64,000 bases of DNA from Cyclobacteriaceae bacterium (GTDB lineage: Bacteria > Bacteroidota > Bacteroidia > Cytophagales > Cyclobacteriaceae), in assembly GCA_028281285.1 (NCBI GenBank), contig JANQKF010000008.1, positions 1 to 64,000 of the forward strand. The letters are read 5' to 3'. The translations under genes were made by a program, and so were the position numbers. How positions within the stretch are numbered: position 1 is the stretch's first letter; each line of letters starts with the position of its first letter. Shown here one piece after another: positions 17,847-27,637 of this stretch. The notes beneath the pieces were generated by a model. The model was not told the origin of the DNA. It did not search any database and saw nothing but the letters and a program-made list of their open reading frames with translations.

Positions 17847-18752
17847 ATGAGAAAATTGGCTTTCACCATATTGGCCTTAATGGTATTTGCTGAGATAGCA
17901 GATGCCCAAAGTTTCTATTCCAGAAGGAGAGACAGAAAATGGATGTTCTCCTATGGTCTAGGCTTTTCCACTTACCACGGTGACCTTTATGCCTTTGATC
18001 AGGACAAACTTCAAGGATTTAATTTTAATGCTGGTTTTGGGCTAAGAAGAAAGATAGGTTCGCAGTTAAGCCTAAGAGCTGATTTCAATATCTACCAAAT
18101 ACAGGCAGCTGACTCACTAGAGCATCAAAGTGGCCTTTTCCCAACAGCCGACCCACCCGATAGAGCACAACGAAATTTGTCCTTCCGAGCTCGAAATTGG
18201 GAATTGAGCGTTATGGCAATCTTTAATTTGATTCCGGTCAATGGGAGCTATACAAGAAGACCCATCTTAAATCCATATTTATTCTTAGGTTTTGGAATCA
18301 GTAGTAACAACCCTGAAGCACTGTATCAAGGAGAATGGTATAAGCTGAGACCACTACAGACTGAAGGGAAGTCTTATGGTGGAACTACAACTATAATACC
18401 TTATGGTTTAGGACTAAGGTTTAAAGCCAATCAATTTATAGATATCCTGTTTGAGGTTGGTAGACGTTCGACAGGAACTGATAGATTAGATGATGTAAGT
18501 CAGAGACATGTAGATTTATCGATTTTTGACACCATTCATGAAGGTAATCCTGAAACGATTGCATTGGCCAAAGCATTAAGTGACCGGGCAGCTGAAGCAG
18601 GTTTCAGACCAAGAGGTGAAGGACTCATAAGAGGGCATGACGATAAGAAAGACGCCTACTACATCTATCAAATCCGCCTGGAGATGTATCTACCTGATGG
18701 ATTCTTCCAAAATCTATTTTCTCCAGCCAGAAGGAAACCGAAATTCAGGTAG
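17847..18752 (+). CDS. DUF6089-type outer-membrane beta-barrel protein, second copy
   Basis: From the ATG at 17847 the protein is 301 residues with a signal peptide ending near ADAQS; a GTG at 17826 would add seven residues before it and is less likely. It shares with the 14756 gene the pattern Y-x-GDL near the N-terminus, NPYLFLGFGISSNNPEA, KLRPLQTEGKSYGG and RLDDVSQRHVD, so the two are paralogues. It is probably an outer-membrane barrel of unknown function. It ends 5 bases from the end of the convergent polysaccharide locus. Confidence 0.8.
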   Translation: MRKLAFTILALMVFAEIADAQSFYSRRRDRKWMFSYGLGFSTYHGDLYAFDQDKLQGFNFNAGFGLRRKIGSQLSLRADFNIYQIQAADSLEHQSGLFPTADPPDRAQRNLSFRARNWELSVMAIFNLIPVNGSYTRRPILNPYLFLGFGISSNNPEALYQGEWYKLRPLQTEGKSYGGTTTIIPYGLGLRFKANQFIDILFEVGRRSTGTDRLDDVSQRHVDLSIFDTIHEGNPETIALAKALSDRAAEAGFRPRGEGLIRGHDDKKDAYYIYQIRLEMYLPDGFFQNLFSPARRKPKFR

Positions 18753-18757
18753 CATTC

Positions 18758-20668
18758 TTAATTTTTCAGTTTTTGAAGGTCAAGTTCTGCAAACTCTGAT
18801 TCTTTACTTTTATACTCTGGAATCAAGAGTTTTAGTTGTCTCACCTGTTCAGTTGCGGCACTTTTGTCTCTACCAGTGTTTGCTAAATCTTCGATGGTAT
18901 CAAATACCTCTTTTACTTGACCAAATTCAGCGTTATCTACTTTGGCAATCATTATTTTGGGATGATGAGTTTGCAGATTGTTCTCTGCATCATTGAGCAA
19001 CTCTTCGTAAAGCTTTTCACCAGGCCTAAGACCAGTGTAAACGATATCAATATCAGTTCCTTCCTTAAGCCCTGATAACTGAATCATTCTTCTTGCCATA
19101 TCGGCTATTTTCACAGATACACCCATATCAAATACAAATACTTCTCCACCCTTTCCCATTACTCCAGCTTCCAGAACCAGAGAACAGGCTTCTGGAATTG
19201 TCATAAAGTAGCGAGTGATTTCAGGATGTGTTACAGTAATAGGCCCACCTTCTTGAATTTGTTTTTTGAATATTGGTATAACCGAACCGCTCGAGCCAAG
19301 AACATTTCCAAATCGCGTGGTCACAAATTTGGTAGAATGTGTATCAATGTCTTTTGTGAACTGGTTCAAAGACTGAACAAAAATCTCCGCGGCTCTTTTG
19401 CTAGCTCCCATCACGCTTGTAGGGTTTACCGCCTTATCGGTAGATACCATTACAAATTTTTCCACTTGGTGCTCCACAGACAATTCGGACATGTATCGAG
19501 TTCCTATGGCGTTGCACAAGACTGCTTCAGAAGGATTTATTTCCATCATAGGAACATGTTTGTAGGCAGCTGCATGAAATACGAGTTCAGGAGAATGTTC
19601 ATTGAACATCGATTCTAACCGGCTTTTATTCGTTACATCACATACATAGCATACAAGGTTATCTTTCAAGGAGCTGAATGACCGGATTTCATTTTCAATT
19701 TCAAACAACCCCGTTTCCCATTGATCAAGAAGGATTAATGCCTTGGGTCTATATTTTACAATTTGCCGAGCTAGCTCTGAACCAATTGAGCCTGCCGCTC
19801 CGGTAATCAGGATTTTCTTATTGATCAGTTCTTCTGCCACATATTTATTTTTCAATATTATAGTGTTCCTACCAAGTAAATCCTCGATTCTAATCTCTTT
19901 AATTTGATGAACATCAAACTCACCACCGATCCATTTGTCAGCTGAGGGGACGGTGGTGATTTTAACCCCAAATTCCAAGCATTTATCGACTAACTCGTTT
20001 TTACGTTGCAACGTCACACTTTGTGCAGCCAAGATTATTTCTGATGGACTGTGCTTCATCAATACCTTCTCGAACTCCTCACGTGCGGAATAAATCTTAA
20101 CCCCAGCCAAGACGTTCCCGACTTTGCGCGGGTTGTCCTCGAGAAAGCCAATGACCTTAATATTAGAAGACAAATCATTATTGATTAGTTGCTTGGTTAT
20201 CATTCCAGACTGCCCTGCTCCAAAGATCAGGACCTTCTTTTGTTGTCTGGGAGTAGTTCTGTAGAATGCAAATAATTCCTTAACCAGTAGTCTATAACTA
20301 ATCATCGCCACCAGTGATACAAAAAATGCAATGATCGCAACGGTAAATGGTAATGTATTAGTGGATATATAGTTGACAGAGAGAGCAAGGGCAAGAGCAA
20401 TAAGATTGGCATACAGTACTCTAAGGGTGTCTTGTATACCCGTATAACGAATAATTCCAGCAAAACTTCTGGTGATTAACGCACCTAGAATTCCACATAT
20501 CGTAAAGATCAATACCCCCCTTAAGAAATTGAACTCATACAGATCCCGCACCATAAAGTTCAACCTCAACAAATAGCCTGTCAAACCCGAAAACGCGAAG
20601 ATAATTGTGTCAATGACAACAATGATCCATCTAGGAAGTACATTAAGGGTTTTGATTTTGTTAAACAT
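18758..20668 (-). CDS. Polytopic nucleotide-sugar 4,6-dehydratase (PglF/WbpM/CapD type)
   Basis: This 636-residue enzyme should convert UDP-GlcNAc to a UDP-4-keto-6-deoxy sugar, the first step to bacillosamine or related sugars. About four N-terminal membrane helices (residues about 10-130) precede a Rossmann-like domain with GAGQSGM and then the SDR domain with ILITGAAGSIGSELA. The active-site stretch VSTDKAVNPTSVMGASK has Asp-Lys and Met-x3-Lys in place of the usual Tyr-x3-Lys, which is normal for PglF/WbpM. As the last gene of the locus, it follows PglE-, PglD- and PglC-like genes. Confidence 0.92.
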   Translation of the reverse strand: MFNKIKTLNVLPRWIIVVIDTIIFAFSGLTGYLLRLNFMVRDLYEFNFLRGVLIFTICGILGALITRSFAGIIRYTGIQDTLRVLYANLIALALALSVNYISTNTLPFTVAIIAFFVSLVAMISYRLLVKELFAFYRTTPRQQKKVLIFGAGQSGMITKQLINNDLSSNIKVIGFLEDNPRKVGNVLAGVKIYSAREEFEKVLMKHSPSEIILAAQSVTLQRKNELVDKCLEFGVKITTVPSADKWIGGEFDVHQIKEIRIEDLLGRNTIILKNKYVAEELINKKILITGAAGSIGSELARQIVKYRPKALILLDQWETGLFEIENEIRSFSSLKDNLVCYVCDVTNKSRLESMFNEHSPELVFHAAAYKHVPMMEINPSEAVLCNAIGTRYMSELSVEHQVEKFVMVSTDKAVNPTSVMGASKRAAEIFVQSLNQFTKDIDTHSTKFVTTRFGNVLGSSGSVIPIFKKQIQEGGPITVTHPEITRYFMTIPEACSLVLEAGVMGKGGEVFVFDMGVSVKIADMARRMIQLSGLKEGTDIDIVYTGLRPGEKLYEELLNDAENNLQTHHPKIMIAKVDNAEFGQVKEVFDTIEDLANTGRDKSAATEQVRQLKLLIPEYKSKESEFAELDLQKLKN

Positions 20669-20674
20669 TTCCCC

Positions 20675-21817
20675 TCATTGATATTGCTTTCTGAAGTTAA
20701 GAAAAGAAGAGGATATTCGTTCAAGCTCTTCAGAGGTAAGATTCGTGCCAGAAGGTAAACACAGACCGGTCTCAAACAAATTCTCGGAAGTACCATTCGT
20801 ATAGGCCGGATACCCAGAATAAGCTTGTTGAAGATGCATTGGTTTCCATAGTGGTCGTGACTCTATATTTTCAGCAAGCAGAGCAATACGAAGATCTTCG
20901 GCCTTAAATCCGGTAACCTTAGAATCTATCTGAATACATGAAAGCCAATGATTCGAAAAGAAGTCCGAAGATGGTTCTGACAAAAATTTTACACCTTCAA
21001 GATTTATCAACTTGCGATACCATTGGTTAATTTCTCTTTTTTTCTCTACACGGTCATCGATCACCTTCATTTGACCCCTACCTATTCCCGCTATCACATT
21101 AGACATTCGGTAATTAAAACCAATTTCCTTGTGCTCATAATGAACGGCAGGTTCACGAGCTTGAGTTGATAAGAACCTCGCTTTTTCTATCCATTCTTTG
21201 TTGGATGACAACAATGCTCCTCCCCCCGAGGTCGTAATGATCTTGTTTCCATTAAATGATAGTATCCCAAAATCGCCAAGTGACCCAAGTTTTCGGTCTT
21301 TGTATTTTGCACCCATTGCCTCTGCGGCATCTTCTATGATTCGAATTTCATACTGATCACATATACTTTTAATCTCATCGTATTGCGCAGGCATACCATA
21401 TAGGTGTACCAATATTAATGCTTTGGGTTTCTTCTTTTTTGAAATACGATCCTTAATTGCCTCTTCAAGAATATTGGGATCACAATTCCAAGTTAAGCTT
21501 TCGCTGTCAATCATGACAGGGGTTGCACCTTGGTAGATAATAGGGTTGATTGAGCCTGAAAAAGTAAAGCTTGATACGAGGACTTCATCCCCCATTTCAA
21601 CCCCCAATATTATCAATGCCAGGTGGATTGCAGCTGTTCCACTTGTAAGAACTGCCGCATGATCCGTCAAGCAATACCTCTGTAGGTCCTCTTCAAAGCC
21701 ATTTACATTCGGCCCAAGTGGAGCAATCCAGTTCGAGGCAAAAGCTTCATGAACATAATCTAATTCCTGTCCTCCCATATGAGGTGACGACAGCCATATT
21801 TTCGATTTTTTACTCAA
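20675..21817 (-). CDS. DegT-family sugar aminotransferase, PglE-like
   Basis: A 380-residue PLP-dependent enzyme that should place a 4-amino group on a UDP-4-keto-6-deoxy sugar. The PLP lysine lies in ILSFNGNKIITTSGGGA, a pattern typical of PglE-type UDP-sugar transaminases, and RIIEDAAEAMGAKYK holds the conserved Asp that contacts the cofactor. HLYGMPAQYDE is also as expected. It sits 6 bases upstream of the PglF-like gene and overlaps the PglD-like gene by 8 bases, so the three steps are coupled. Confidence 0.9.
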   Translation of the reverse strand: MSKKSKIWLSSPHMGGQELDYVHEAFASNWIAPLGPNVNGFEEDLQRYCLTDHAAVLTSGTAAIHLALIILGVEMGDEVLVSSFTFSGSINPIIYQGATPVMIDSESLTWNCDPNILEEAIKDRISKKKKPKALILVHLYGMPAQYDEIKSICDQYEIRIIEDAAEAMGAKYKDRKLGSLGDFGILSFNGNKIITTSGGGALLSSNKEWIEKARFLSTQAREPAVHYEHKEIGFNYRMSNVIAGIGRGQMKVIDDRVEKKREINQWYRKLINLEGVKFLSEPSSDFFSNHWLSCIQIDSKVTGFKAEDLRIALLAENIESRPLWKPMHLQQAYSGYPAYTNGTSENLFETGLCLPSGTNLTSEELERISSSFLNFRKQYQ

Positions 21818-22421
21818 CTGCTCGAATTAATCTGGCAGGATTCCCTCCAACGAGAACGTTATCAGGAACGTCTTTATAAAGTACGCTTCCTGCCATAATT
21901 TTTGAATTATTACCGACTTTAATCCCGGGTATTGTAGCGCTTTTAATTCCGAAAAAACAGTTTTCCCCAACCACTGTATTTCCACCAAAGGTGACTCCTG
22001 CTGTCACCTGACTGTTTTCGCCTAAAATGCAGTCATGGTCAACACTTGAAAGCGTATTGACGATCGTATTGTTATGTAAGACTGCTTTTGATCCTACAAC
22101 AGCACCCGGACATATCACCACCCCCTGTTCGATCATTGCATCCCTGGCAATAAATGTCTGTTCGGCAATACAATTTGAACAAATGATACCTAGTTCATTC
22201 AGCTGACTGAAGAGTATTGTTCTGATTTCATTATTACCAATGCCAAGAAAAAATTTATACCCTCTATAATCATCTATTCTTTGAAACAACACTTTTTGAT
22301 CCAAAACACTATCATCATAGGGATTGGCATCAACGAATAGAATTTCACCGAATTGATCTGCAAGAATTGACGCAATCACCCGACCATGTCCACTTGCTCC
22401 TATAATTACCGCTTTGTTCAT
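21810..22421 (-). CDS. Sugar O/N-acyltransferase, NeuD/PglD family
   Basis: The 203-residue protein has the PglD layout: an N-terminal Rossmann-like half (KAVIIGASGHGRVIASIL) and a C-terminal left-handed beta helix with hexapeptide repeats. The catalytic His is in the segment VNTLSSVDHDCILGE, and the tail NVLVGGNPARLI is standard. PglD acetylates the 4-amino group of UDP-bacillosamine precursors. The neighbouring ACP-LnmK fusion, overlapping by 4 bases, raises the possibility that this enzyme uses a different acyl donor; this is inference only. Confidence 0.9.
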   Translation of the reverse strand: MNKAVIIGASGHGRVIASILADQFGEILFVDANPYDDSVLDQKVLFQRIDDYRGYKFFLGIGNNEIRTILFSQLNELGIICSNCIAEQTFIARDAMIEQGVVICPGAVVGSKAVLHNNTIVNTLSSVDHDCILGENSQVTAGVTFGGNTVVGENCFFGIKSATIPGIKVGNNSKIMAGSVLYKDVPDNVLVGGNPARLIRAVE

Positions 22422-23548
22422 TTATTCTTTCTTTTCACACAGAAAATTCGAGCCATTAATACTCCATCTGATTCTCTGACTAAAGAACTACTGATTTTTA
22501 CCCCTCCCTCGATAAAATCATAGCTATTTAAATGGTAAACAATGGAATCGGATACATCACAATTCGCATAATACAAGATATCTCTTGCTTCGGTGGAAAA
22601 CTTCTCTTCCCATCTTTTGCCTCCTCCATCATTATGGTGTTCATTGAAATATTTCGACTCACAAAAATCATTTATCACAGGGTATGAGGCAAAATATAAG
22701 AGACCCACACCATTTAAATCATAGTAGGGATTCAGTTCATATCGGCATTGAAACACGGAAGTCTCTAAAATTTCAAAGGTTTCACCTGCCACATTTAATG
22801 TTGACTGCTCCGACTTTTTCAGTTTTCGATATTCGTCACCGAAAGCGGGAATCTGATCATTGTTTTTGATCAAATTGGCAGAAGCACTAGGTTGGCTTTT
22901 GGCCAGCTCCTTATTTCCGGTCGACTTTCGAATTGAAAAGCTGGTCATTAAGTCAGCCAGAAAGTTCCCCTTACCACCTATTTCGATTTGAATTTTGCTG
23001 AAATATAAACCATTTCCATATCGTTCAATTGAAGAATTGAAACTCAGGACATCATTCTCACCTATTGACGCAAACGTAGTTGACCCCTCAAGCCTGATTC
23101 GAACGAAGGTGGCATACAATCGATTTTCGAGTTCATCATAAAGCCTATCTGACCTTGTATTCAAGCCTTCACATAATAATTTCCAGTGCAGATCTCCGAG
23201 CTTTTTGAACAACCAGTTTTCAGAGAGCCCCTCTAAAGCCATTTCAGGCATATTCACCACTTGACTTTCCGACAACCCCCCGGATAAATTGGTATTTCGA
23301 TCATTATCGCTTTGTCCAAATGAACCACAATACGAAAATATATCATCAAAGCTTTTGAAGGACATCCAAATAGAATCAGGTATGGTAGTACCAATACTGT
23401 TCTCAAACTCAACTCTTAGAGTCACCAGGTCAATACTATCAACACCCAAATTCTCAAAGCTCTCGTGTCTGGAATTCTGGTCGAAGCCCGGTATAATTGA
23501 CCTAACCATCTCAGAATACTTGCCATATAATGTGCTTTCTGTCTCCAA
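22418..23548 (-). CDS. Acyl carrier protein fused to LnmK-like (Pnap_2097-type) hot-dog protein
   Basis: Residues 1-78 form an acyl carrier protein with the phosphopantetheine Ser38 in NLGVDSIDLVTLRVEF. After a polar linker, residues about 100-376 resemble the LnmK/Pnap_2097 biosynthetic family: GLSENWLFKKLGDLHWKLL, then NGVGLLYFASYPVIND and RDILYYANCD. LnmK itself is an acyltransferase/decarboxylase that makes propionyl-ACP in leinamycin synthesis. Such proteins usually sit in polyketide clusters; here the gene lies between PglC- and PglD-like genes with 4- and 7-base junctions. It may load or shape an acyl group for the amino sugar. The ACP call is strong, the LnmK call good, the role unknown. 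Confidence 0.75.
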   Translation of the reverse strand: METESTLYGKYSEMVRSIIPGFDQNSRHESFENLGVDSIDLVTLRVEFENSIGTTIPDSIWMSFKSFDDIFSYCGSFGQSDNDRNTNLSGGLSESQVVNMPEMALEGLSENWLFKKLGDLHWKLLCEGLNTRSDRLYDELENRLYATFVRIRLEGSTTFASIGENDVLSFNSSIERYGNGLYFSKIQIEIGGKGNFLADLMTSFSIRKSTGNKELAKSQPSASANLIKNNDQIPAFGDEYRKLKKSEQSTLNVAGETFEILETSVFQCRYELNPYYDLNGVGLLYFASYPVINDFCESKYFNEHHNDGGGKRWEEKFSTEARDILYYANCDVSDSIVYHLNSYDFIEGGVKISSSLVRESDGVLMARIFCVKRKNK

Positions 23549-23555
23549 TGAATTG

Positions 23556-24161
23556 CTATTTATTTCCAGTGAATTTCTCCATTGTTGCTGATTTTTCCGA
23601 ACTAATTCCTTCTGAACGAAATACTTTTACCACTGTCAACCATATGATTTTTAGGTCCAGAGCAAACGAAACACGGTCCACATACCAAACATCAAATTCA
23701 AACTTCCTTTGCCAAGATAAGGTGTTTCTTCCATTGACCTGAGCCCAACCTGTAATGCCTGGCTTTACCTCATGTCTCCTGGCCTGATGCGGTGAATATA
23801 ACTCCAAATACTCTACTAAAAGTGGCCTTGGTCCAACCAGTGACATTTCTCCCTTTAAAACATTAAGCAATTGAGGAAGTTCGTCCAGGGATAATTTTCT
23901 CACTATTTTTCCCATCCATGTAAGGCGCTCGGAATCAGGAAGTAATTCTCCATTGATGTCAAGTTTATCATTCATCGTTTTGAATTTGAGTATGATGAAA
24001 GATTTACCATGAAGGCCAGGTCTTTCTTGGAAGAAAAAAGGGCGCCCATTGTTCAGAACAAATAGCACAAAAATCACCAAAACAATGATTGGACTGGTGA
24101 GCAACAGCACTATAAAGGCGATTGCTATATCTATTATTCTCTTAAATACTGTCCGATACAT
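23556..24161 (-). CDS. Phosphoglycosyl transferase, PglC type
   Basis: A 201-residue monotopic phosphoglycosyl transferase that should move a sugar-1-phosphate from UDP-sugar to undecaprenyl phosphate, starting each glycan unit. It has one N-terminal membrane re-entrant helix (about residues 9-33), [14 protein letters not shown], the Asp-Glu dyad in [28 protein letters not shown] and [14 protein letters not shown]. Its short length fits PglC rather than the long WbaP/WcaJ type. It is flanked by the PglA-like transferase and the ACP-LnmK gene. Confidence 0.94.
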   Translation of the reverse strand: MYRTVFKRIIDIAIAFIVLLLTSPIIVLVIFVLFVLNNGRPFFFQERPGLHGKSFIILKFKTMNDKLDINGELLPDSERLTWMGKIVRKLSLDELPQLLNVLKGEMSLVGPRPLLVEYLELYSPHQARRHEVKPGITGWAQVNGRNTLSWQRKFEFDVWYVDRVSFALDLKIIWLTVVKVFRSEGISSEKSATMEKFTGNK

Positions 24162-25279
24162 TATTCCAGCCCCATGAACTCTATTAGTTGAGCATTAACC
24201 TTGGCAACATCATATTTTTGTCTTGCAATTCTCAGGCTTTCCTTTCCCATTCTATCAATTTCCTTCGGATTGTTTATGAAATAAACAACCTTATCATACA
24301 ACTCCTTCTCATCTTTAGGTGCTACCAAAAAACCATTCATACCATTAACTACTGTTTCTTTACAGCCTGGTGTATTGGTTGTTATTATAGGTTTTTGCAT
24401 AGACATGGCTTCCAATATCGTTCTTGGAGTGCCTTCTCTGTAGTAAGTTGGCAAAACAAAAACACTTGAGTTTGCAATGAATGGCCTGACATCGTTAACA
24501 GCACCATGATACGTTATGACCCCTTCGTCTTCCCAATTTCTTATGTCGTCACGACTCAAGCTATTTGGGTTCTCATCCACCCAACCTAACAATTCAAAAG
24601 TAGTCTCGGGAAAATTCAATTTGACACGTCTGGCAACATTTACAAACTGAACTACTCCTTTTTCTCTCACCATTCTGGCCACCAGTAAGAAACTAATCTG
24701 TGAAGTTTTTGGAGAAGAGGGGTAAAAGTAGTCTAAGTCTACACCTGATCCATTAACGACTTCAGTATTTTGATCTTTACGGATTATTTCATGGTCAAGG
24801 AAAAACTTGCGATCATCTGGATTTTGAAAGATCACACCCGAACTTCGTTTCAAAGAATTCCTATAAAGCCGCTTGATCAACAGGTATAGCAATCTTTGTT
24901 TGAAGCTATTTTGGTCAAACCCAGACCCTAGACCAGTAATGAGAGCATAGGTATTCTTAACTCCTGCTTTCATCGCGGCACTAAGTCCAAAGATGACAGG
25001 TTTTATAGTATAGGCTAATACATAGTCGGGCGCAACCATTTCAATTATCTTTCTTAATTCATTACTTGCTTTTAGGTCAGCCAAAGGATTCATACCAGCC
25101 CGTTGAAAAGAATTAGGGTAATAATCAACACCAAGGGATTTGACTTTCTCTGACACCTCATTTGAATCAAATGGTGCAGTGGTTGAAACTTGATGTTTCT
25201 CCTTAAGTGTACGAATCAAAGGACCGCGAAATATGTAGAGAGAAGAAGCGTATCCCGCTATAATCAGTACTTTAGCCAT
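24161..25279 (-). CDS. Glycosyltransferase family 4, PglA-like
   Basis: The 372-residue GT-B enzyme has an N-terminal acceptor domain ([19 protein letters not shown]) and a donor domain with the motif [17 protein letters not shown] and the retained Glu of the GT4 EX7E motif. [15 protein letters not shown] near the start is typical of PglA-type enzymes adding the second sugar to undecaprenyl-PP-bacillosamine. It overlaps pglC by 1 base. Linkage and sugar are unknown. Confidence 0.88.
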   Translation of the reverse strand: MAKVLIIAGYASSLYIFRGPLIRTLKEKHQVSTTAPFDSNEVSEKVKSLGVDYYPNSFQRAGMNPLADLKASNELRKIIEMVAPDYVLAYTIKPVIFGLSAAMKAGVKNTYALITGLGSGFDQNSFKQRLLYLLIKRLYRNSLKRSSGVIFQNPDDRKFFLDHEIIRKDQNTEVVNGSGVDLDYFYPSSPKTSQISFLLVARMVREKGVVQFVNVARRVKLNFPETTFELLGWVDENPNSLSRDDIRNWEDEGVITYHGAVNDVRPFIANSSVFVLPTYYREGTPRTILEAMSMQKPIITTNTPGCKETVVNGMNGFLVAPKDEKELYDKVVYFINNPKEIDRMGKESLRIARQKYDVAKVNAQLIEFMGLE

Positions 25280-26498
25280 TATTCAATGCCTGGATTCTGG
25301 TTTTTCTTTTTTGTCTTAAAAAATTCATGCGCCTGTCGGAGTAGGCATAGATGAGCAGGAGCATGAATGGATAAAGGATAATCCTCTGCCTGGCAATGAG
25401 CCCAAGATTACTTAGCGCTAAACCTGCCCCCAAACTAAACAGCCCGATAAATACAACACTGAATGCGACAAGTCGATCTGTCCTAATAACCCGAAACGCT
25501 CTGAAAACAGCCTTCCTGTTTATGAAAGCCAGGATCCAAATAAAATAAATTTCAAAAAAGGTTATTATTTGGGTAATGCTACCTACTTCCCAGGGAAACG
25601 GACGAAATAGGATATTTATAGGGCCCAATATATACGCTAGGATACCACTGGCCTGAGTAATTGTACTACCCCCATAACTGGAATACTGCCTTTGATTTAC
25701 TGCGAATTCCTGAATATCAGTTACACTACCACCTACCTCAATACTTGAGAGGAAAAAAATGGCACCAAAACTCGAAAAAATTAGAACCAAAACATTCTGA
25801 AAAGTCAGTCTTTTAAAACTTATCAGGAAATAGGACCCAGCCAAAGCGAAGGCAAGCATTGCAGAAATTTGGGGTCTTACGAGATAACAAAAAAACAAGC
25901 CCAGTCCCATACCTATTATACTCTGCTTTCTGTTCCTTTGAATAAACCCCAGCATAAAAAGCCCAACACCAAAAATCACCCAGGTATCTTTGCTGATTGA
26001 AGCTGTCCAAAACCATAAGGGAGGTAGAAGCATGAGCAAATTCAAATACCTCTTGTACTCAGAGGCACCATAAGCCCGAAAAAACGCTTTGGCGATGAAC
26101 ACAAGGCCGAAAAACGATAAGCTAGAGAATAAAAGCCAGGTGCCTCTAAAACTCTCACCTACCATCATCACCATAAGAGCAGCAGGATATCCCACAAAAT
26201 TGGTACCCACAAATCTTGGGTTTCTCCATAACGAACGATCGAACAAGGGAGAGAAATCCAACTGACTAAAGGATTCGGCATAGGTCCTGCCCCATCTATA
26301 ATATACCACCGGATCCGCAGCTCCGTAGTACAATCCGAATACCACAAAATGATAGCCCAGAACCCCGAGAATTCGAATTAAGAGACCATAGTAATATTGC
26401 GTTTGGGTCTGTTTGGGTACTTGATTCACACCCAAAACTCCCAAAACAATAAAAATGAAGATGGCAATAAGAAACCCTGGCCATTCGAAATTTCCCAT
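25272..26498 (-). CDS. Polytopic membrane protein, possible Wzy-like polymerase
   Basis: A 408-residue protein with about ten or more hydrophobic helices and a periplasmic loop near GSVTDIQEFAVNQRQYSSYGG. The region LFRPFPWEVGSITQ and the late ARQRIILYPFMLLL resemble membrane proteins found in polysaccharide loci that are often called O-antigen polymerases. It is the best Wzy candidate in the window because no other protein has this form. Sequence alone cannot confirm polymerase activity. It overlaps the next gene by 8 bases. Confidence 0.55.
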   Translation of the reverse strand: MGNFEWPGFLIAIFIFIVLGVLGVNQVPKQTQTQYYYGLLIRILGVLGYHFVVFGLYYGAADPVVYYRWGRTYAESFSQLDFSPLFDRSLWRNPRFVGTNFVGYPAALMVMMVGESFRGTWLLFSSLSFFGLVFIAKAFFRAYGASEYKRYLNLLMLLPPLWFWTASISKDTWVIFGVGLFMLGFIQRNRKQSIIGMGLGLFFCYLVRPQISAMLAFALAGSYFLISFKRLTFQNVLVLIFSSFGAIFFLSSIEVGGSVTDIQEFAVNQRQYSSYGGSTITQASGILAYILGPINILFRPFPWEVGSITQIITFFEIYFIWILAFINRKAVFRAFRVIRTDRLVAFSVVFIGLFSLGAGLALSNLGLIARQRIILYPFMLLLIYAYSDRRMNFLRQKRKTRIQALNNG

Positions 26499-26506
26499 CG
26501 CTCGAT

Positions 26507-27637
26507 CTAAATGTTCCGGTAAAAATCTAACGTCTGCTCAACCATCCTATCCAACGTAAAATAGGTTTTCAGTCGCTGATATGCAGCATCTGAAACTTGT
26601 GCCTGACCATTTTCTAAAACTCTCAGGATTACCCTGGCCAAGTCTTTGACATCATACGCTTTGGCCAGATACCCGGTTTCTTCATTAACCATTAATTCAT
26701 TTGCAGAAGGTACATCCCATGCCACCACAGGTGTCTTGGCCGCAAATGCCTCCAGAAACACCACCCCAAACCCCTCAGATATGGAGGGTATCACCACAAT
26801 ATCAGAATTTGCCATATAGGCTCCTACCTCCCGAGTGTAACCCAGGAAACCTATATTCTCTTCCAATCCTAAGTTTGCAACCTGCATTTTTAGCTCTTCT
26901 TCAAGTTGTCCGCTGCCAGCTATCAGAAGTTGTACCCTCTCACGGTAAACTTCCCTAATTTCAACCATCGCATCAATGAGGTGTCGATGGCCCTTAAAAC
27001 CGACCAGCCTTCCTGCGATAACCAGTTGTTTCTCTGCCTTCCTATATTGAGACATCCCTTTTTGTTCATGGTACTCGGGCATATCAAAACCATAATGAAT
27101 GAGCTTCATTTTTTCAGAAGAAGTCAAGCCGGTTTCAATAAAAAAGTTTCGTAAACCATTAGAGATTGTGAAAGAAGCCGACATTTGTTTTTCGGCCCAC
27201 CGACTTATTAAGAAGTAAGGCGTTTTACGTTGCTTACTCGCATCAAAGCCATATCTTGAAGTAAAGTCATTGTCATAACCATGCTTTGTTGAAACCAGCT
27301 TTGGCTCTAAACCAAAGATTTTTTTAATCAACCCTAAATGAAAATCTGCATGAATGAGATGTGTATGAACAATATCATAATCTCCCTTTTTTACAATGCT
27401 TTTGATCTTCCTTAACGACTTGAGGCTCGGATACCGGCCTATATTCACTTCATAGGTAGTTACCCCTATTTCATGAAGTAGATCGATAAATTCTCCGCCT
27501 TGACCTCCCTGGTAGTTGGTGAAAAGCCGCAAGAACTCAATTTGAACTCCTTTTGCGATCAGCCCGGGAATAACCTTTAATTGATAGTTCTCAGCCCCGA
27601 ATATTCCCCCTTCTTTCTGAACAAAAAGGACTTTCAT
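26507..27637 (-). CDS. Glycosyltransferase family 4
   Basis: The 376-residue GT-B enzyme starts MKVLFVQKEGGIFGAEN, has THLIHADFHLGL in the acceptor domain, LVIAGRLVGFKGHRHLIDA at the domain join, and the donor motif PSISEGFGVVFLEAFA with the EX7E pair. It should be a retaining transferase using a nucleotide sugar. It overlaps the SGNH gene by 4 bases. Acceptor and donor are unknown. Confidence 0.88.
   Translation of the reverse strand: MKVLFVQKEGGIFGAENYQLKVIPGLIAKGVQIEFLRLFTNYQGGQGGEFIDLLHEIGVTTYEVNIGRYPSLKSLRKIKSIVKKGDYDIVHTHLIHADFHLGLIKKIFGLEPKLVSTKHGYDNDFTSRYGFDASKQRKTPYFLISRWAEKQMSASFTISNGLRNFFIETGLTSSEKMKLIHYGFDMPEYHEQKGMSQYRKAEKQLVIAGRLVGFKGHRHLIDAMVEIREVYRERVQLLIAGSGQLEEELKMQVANLGLEENIGFLGYTREVGAYMANSDIVVIPSISEGFGVVFLEAFAAKTPVVAWDVPSANELMVNEETGYLAKAYDVKDLARVILRVLENGQAQVSDAAYQRLKTYFTLDRMVEQTLDFYRNI

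Noticed and set aside
26701-26958. Plus-strand reading frames inside the glycan locus
   Set aside because: These and many other short frames on plus lie antisense to genes with clear family motifs, and their predicted proteins show no recognisable motif.
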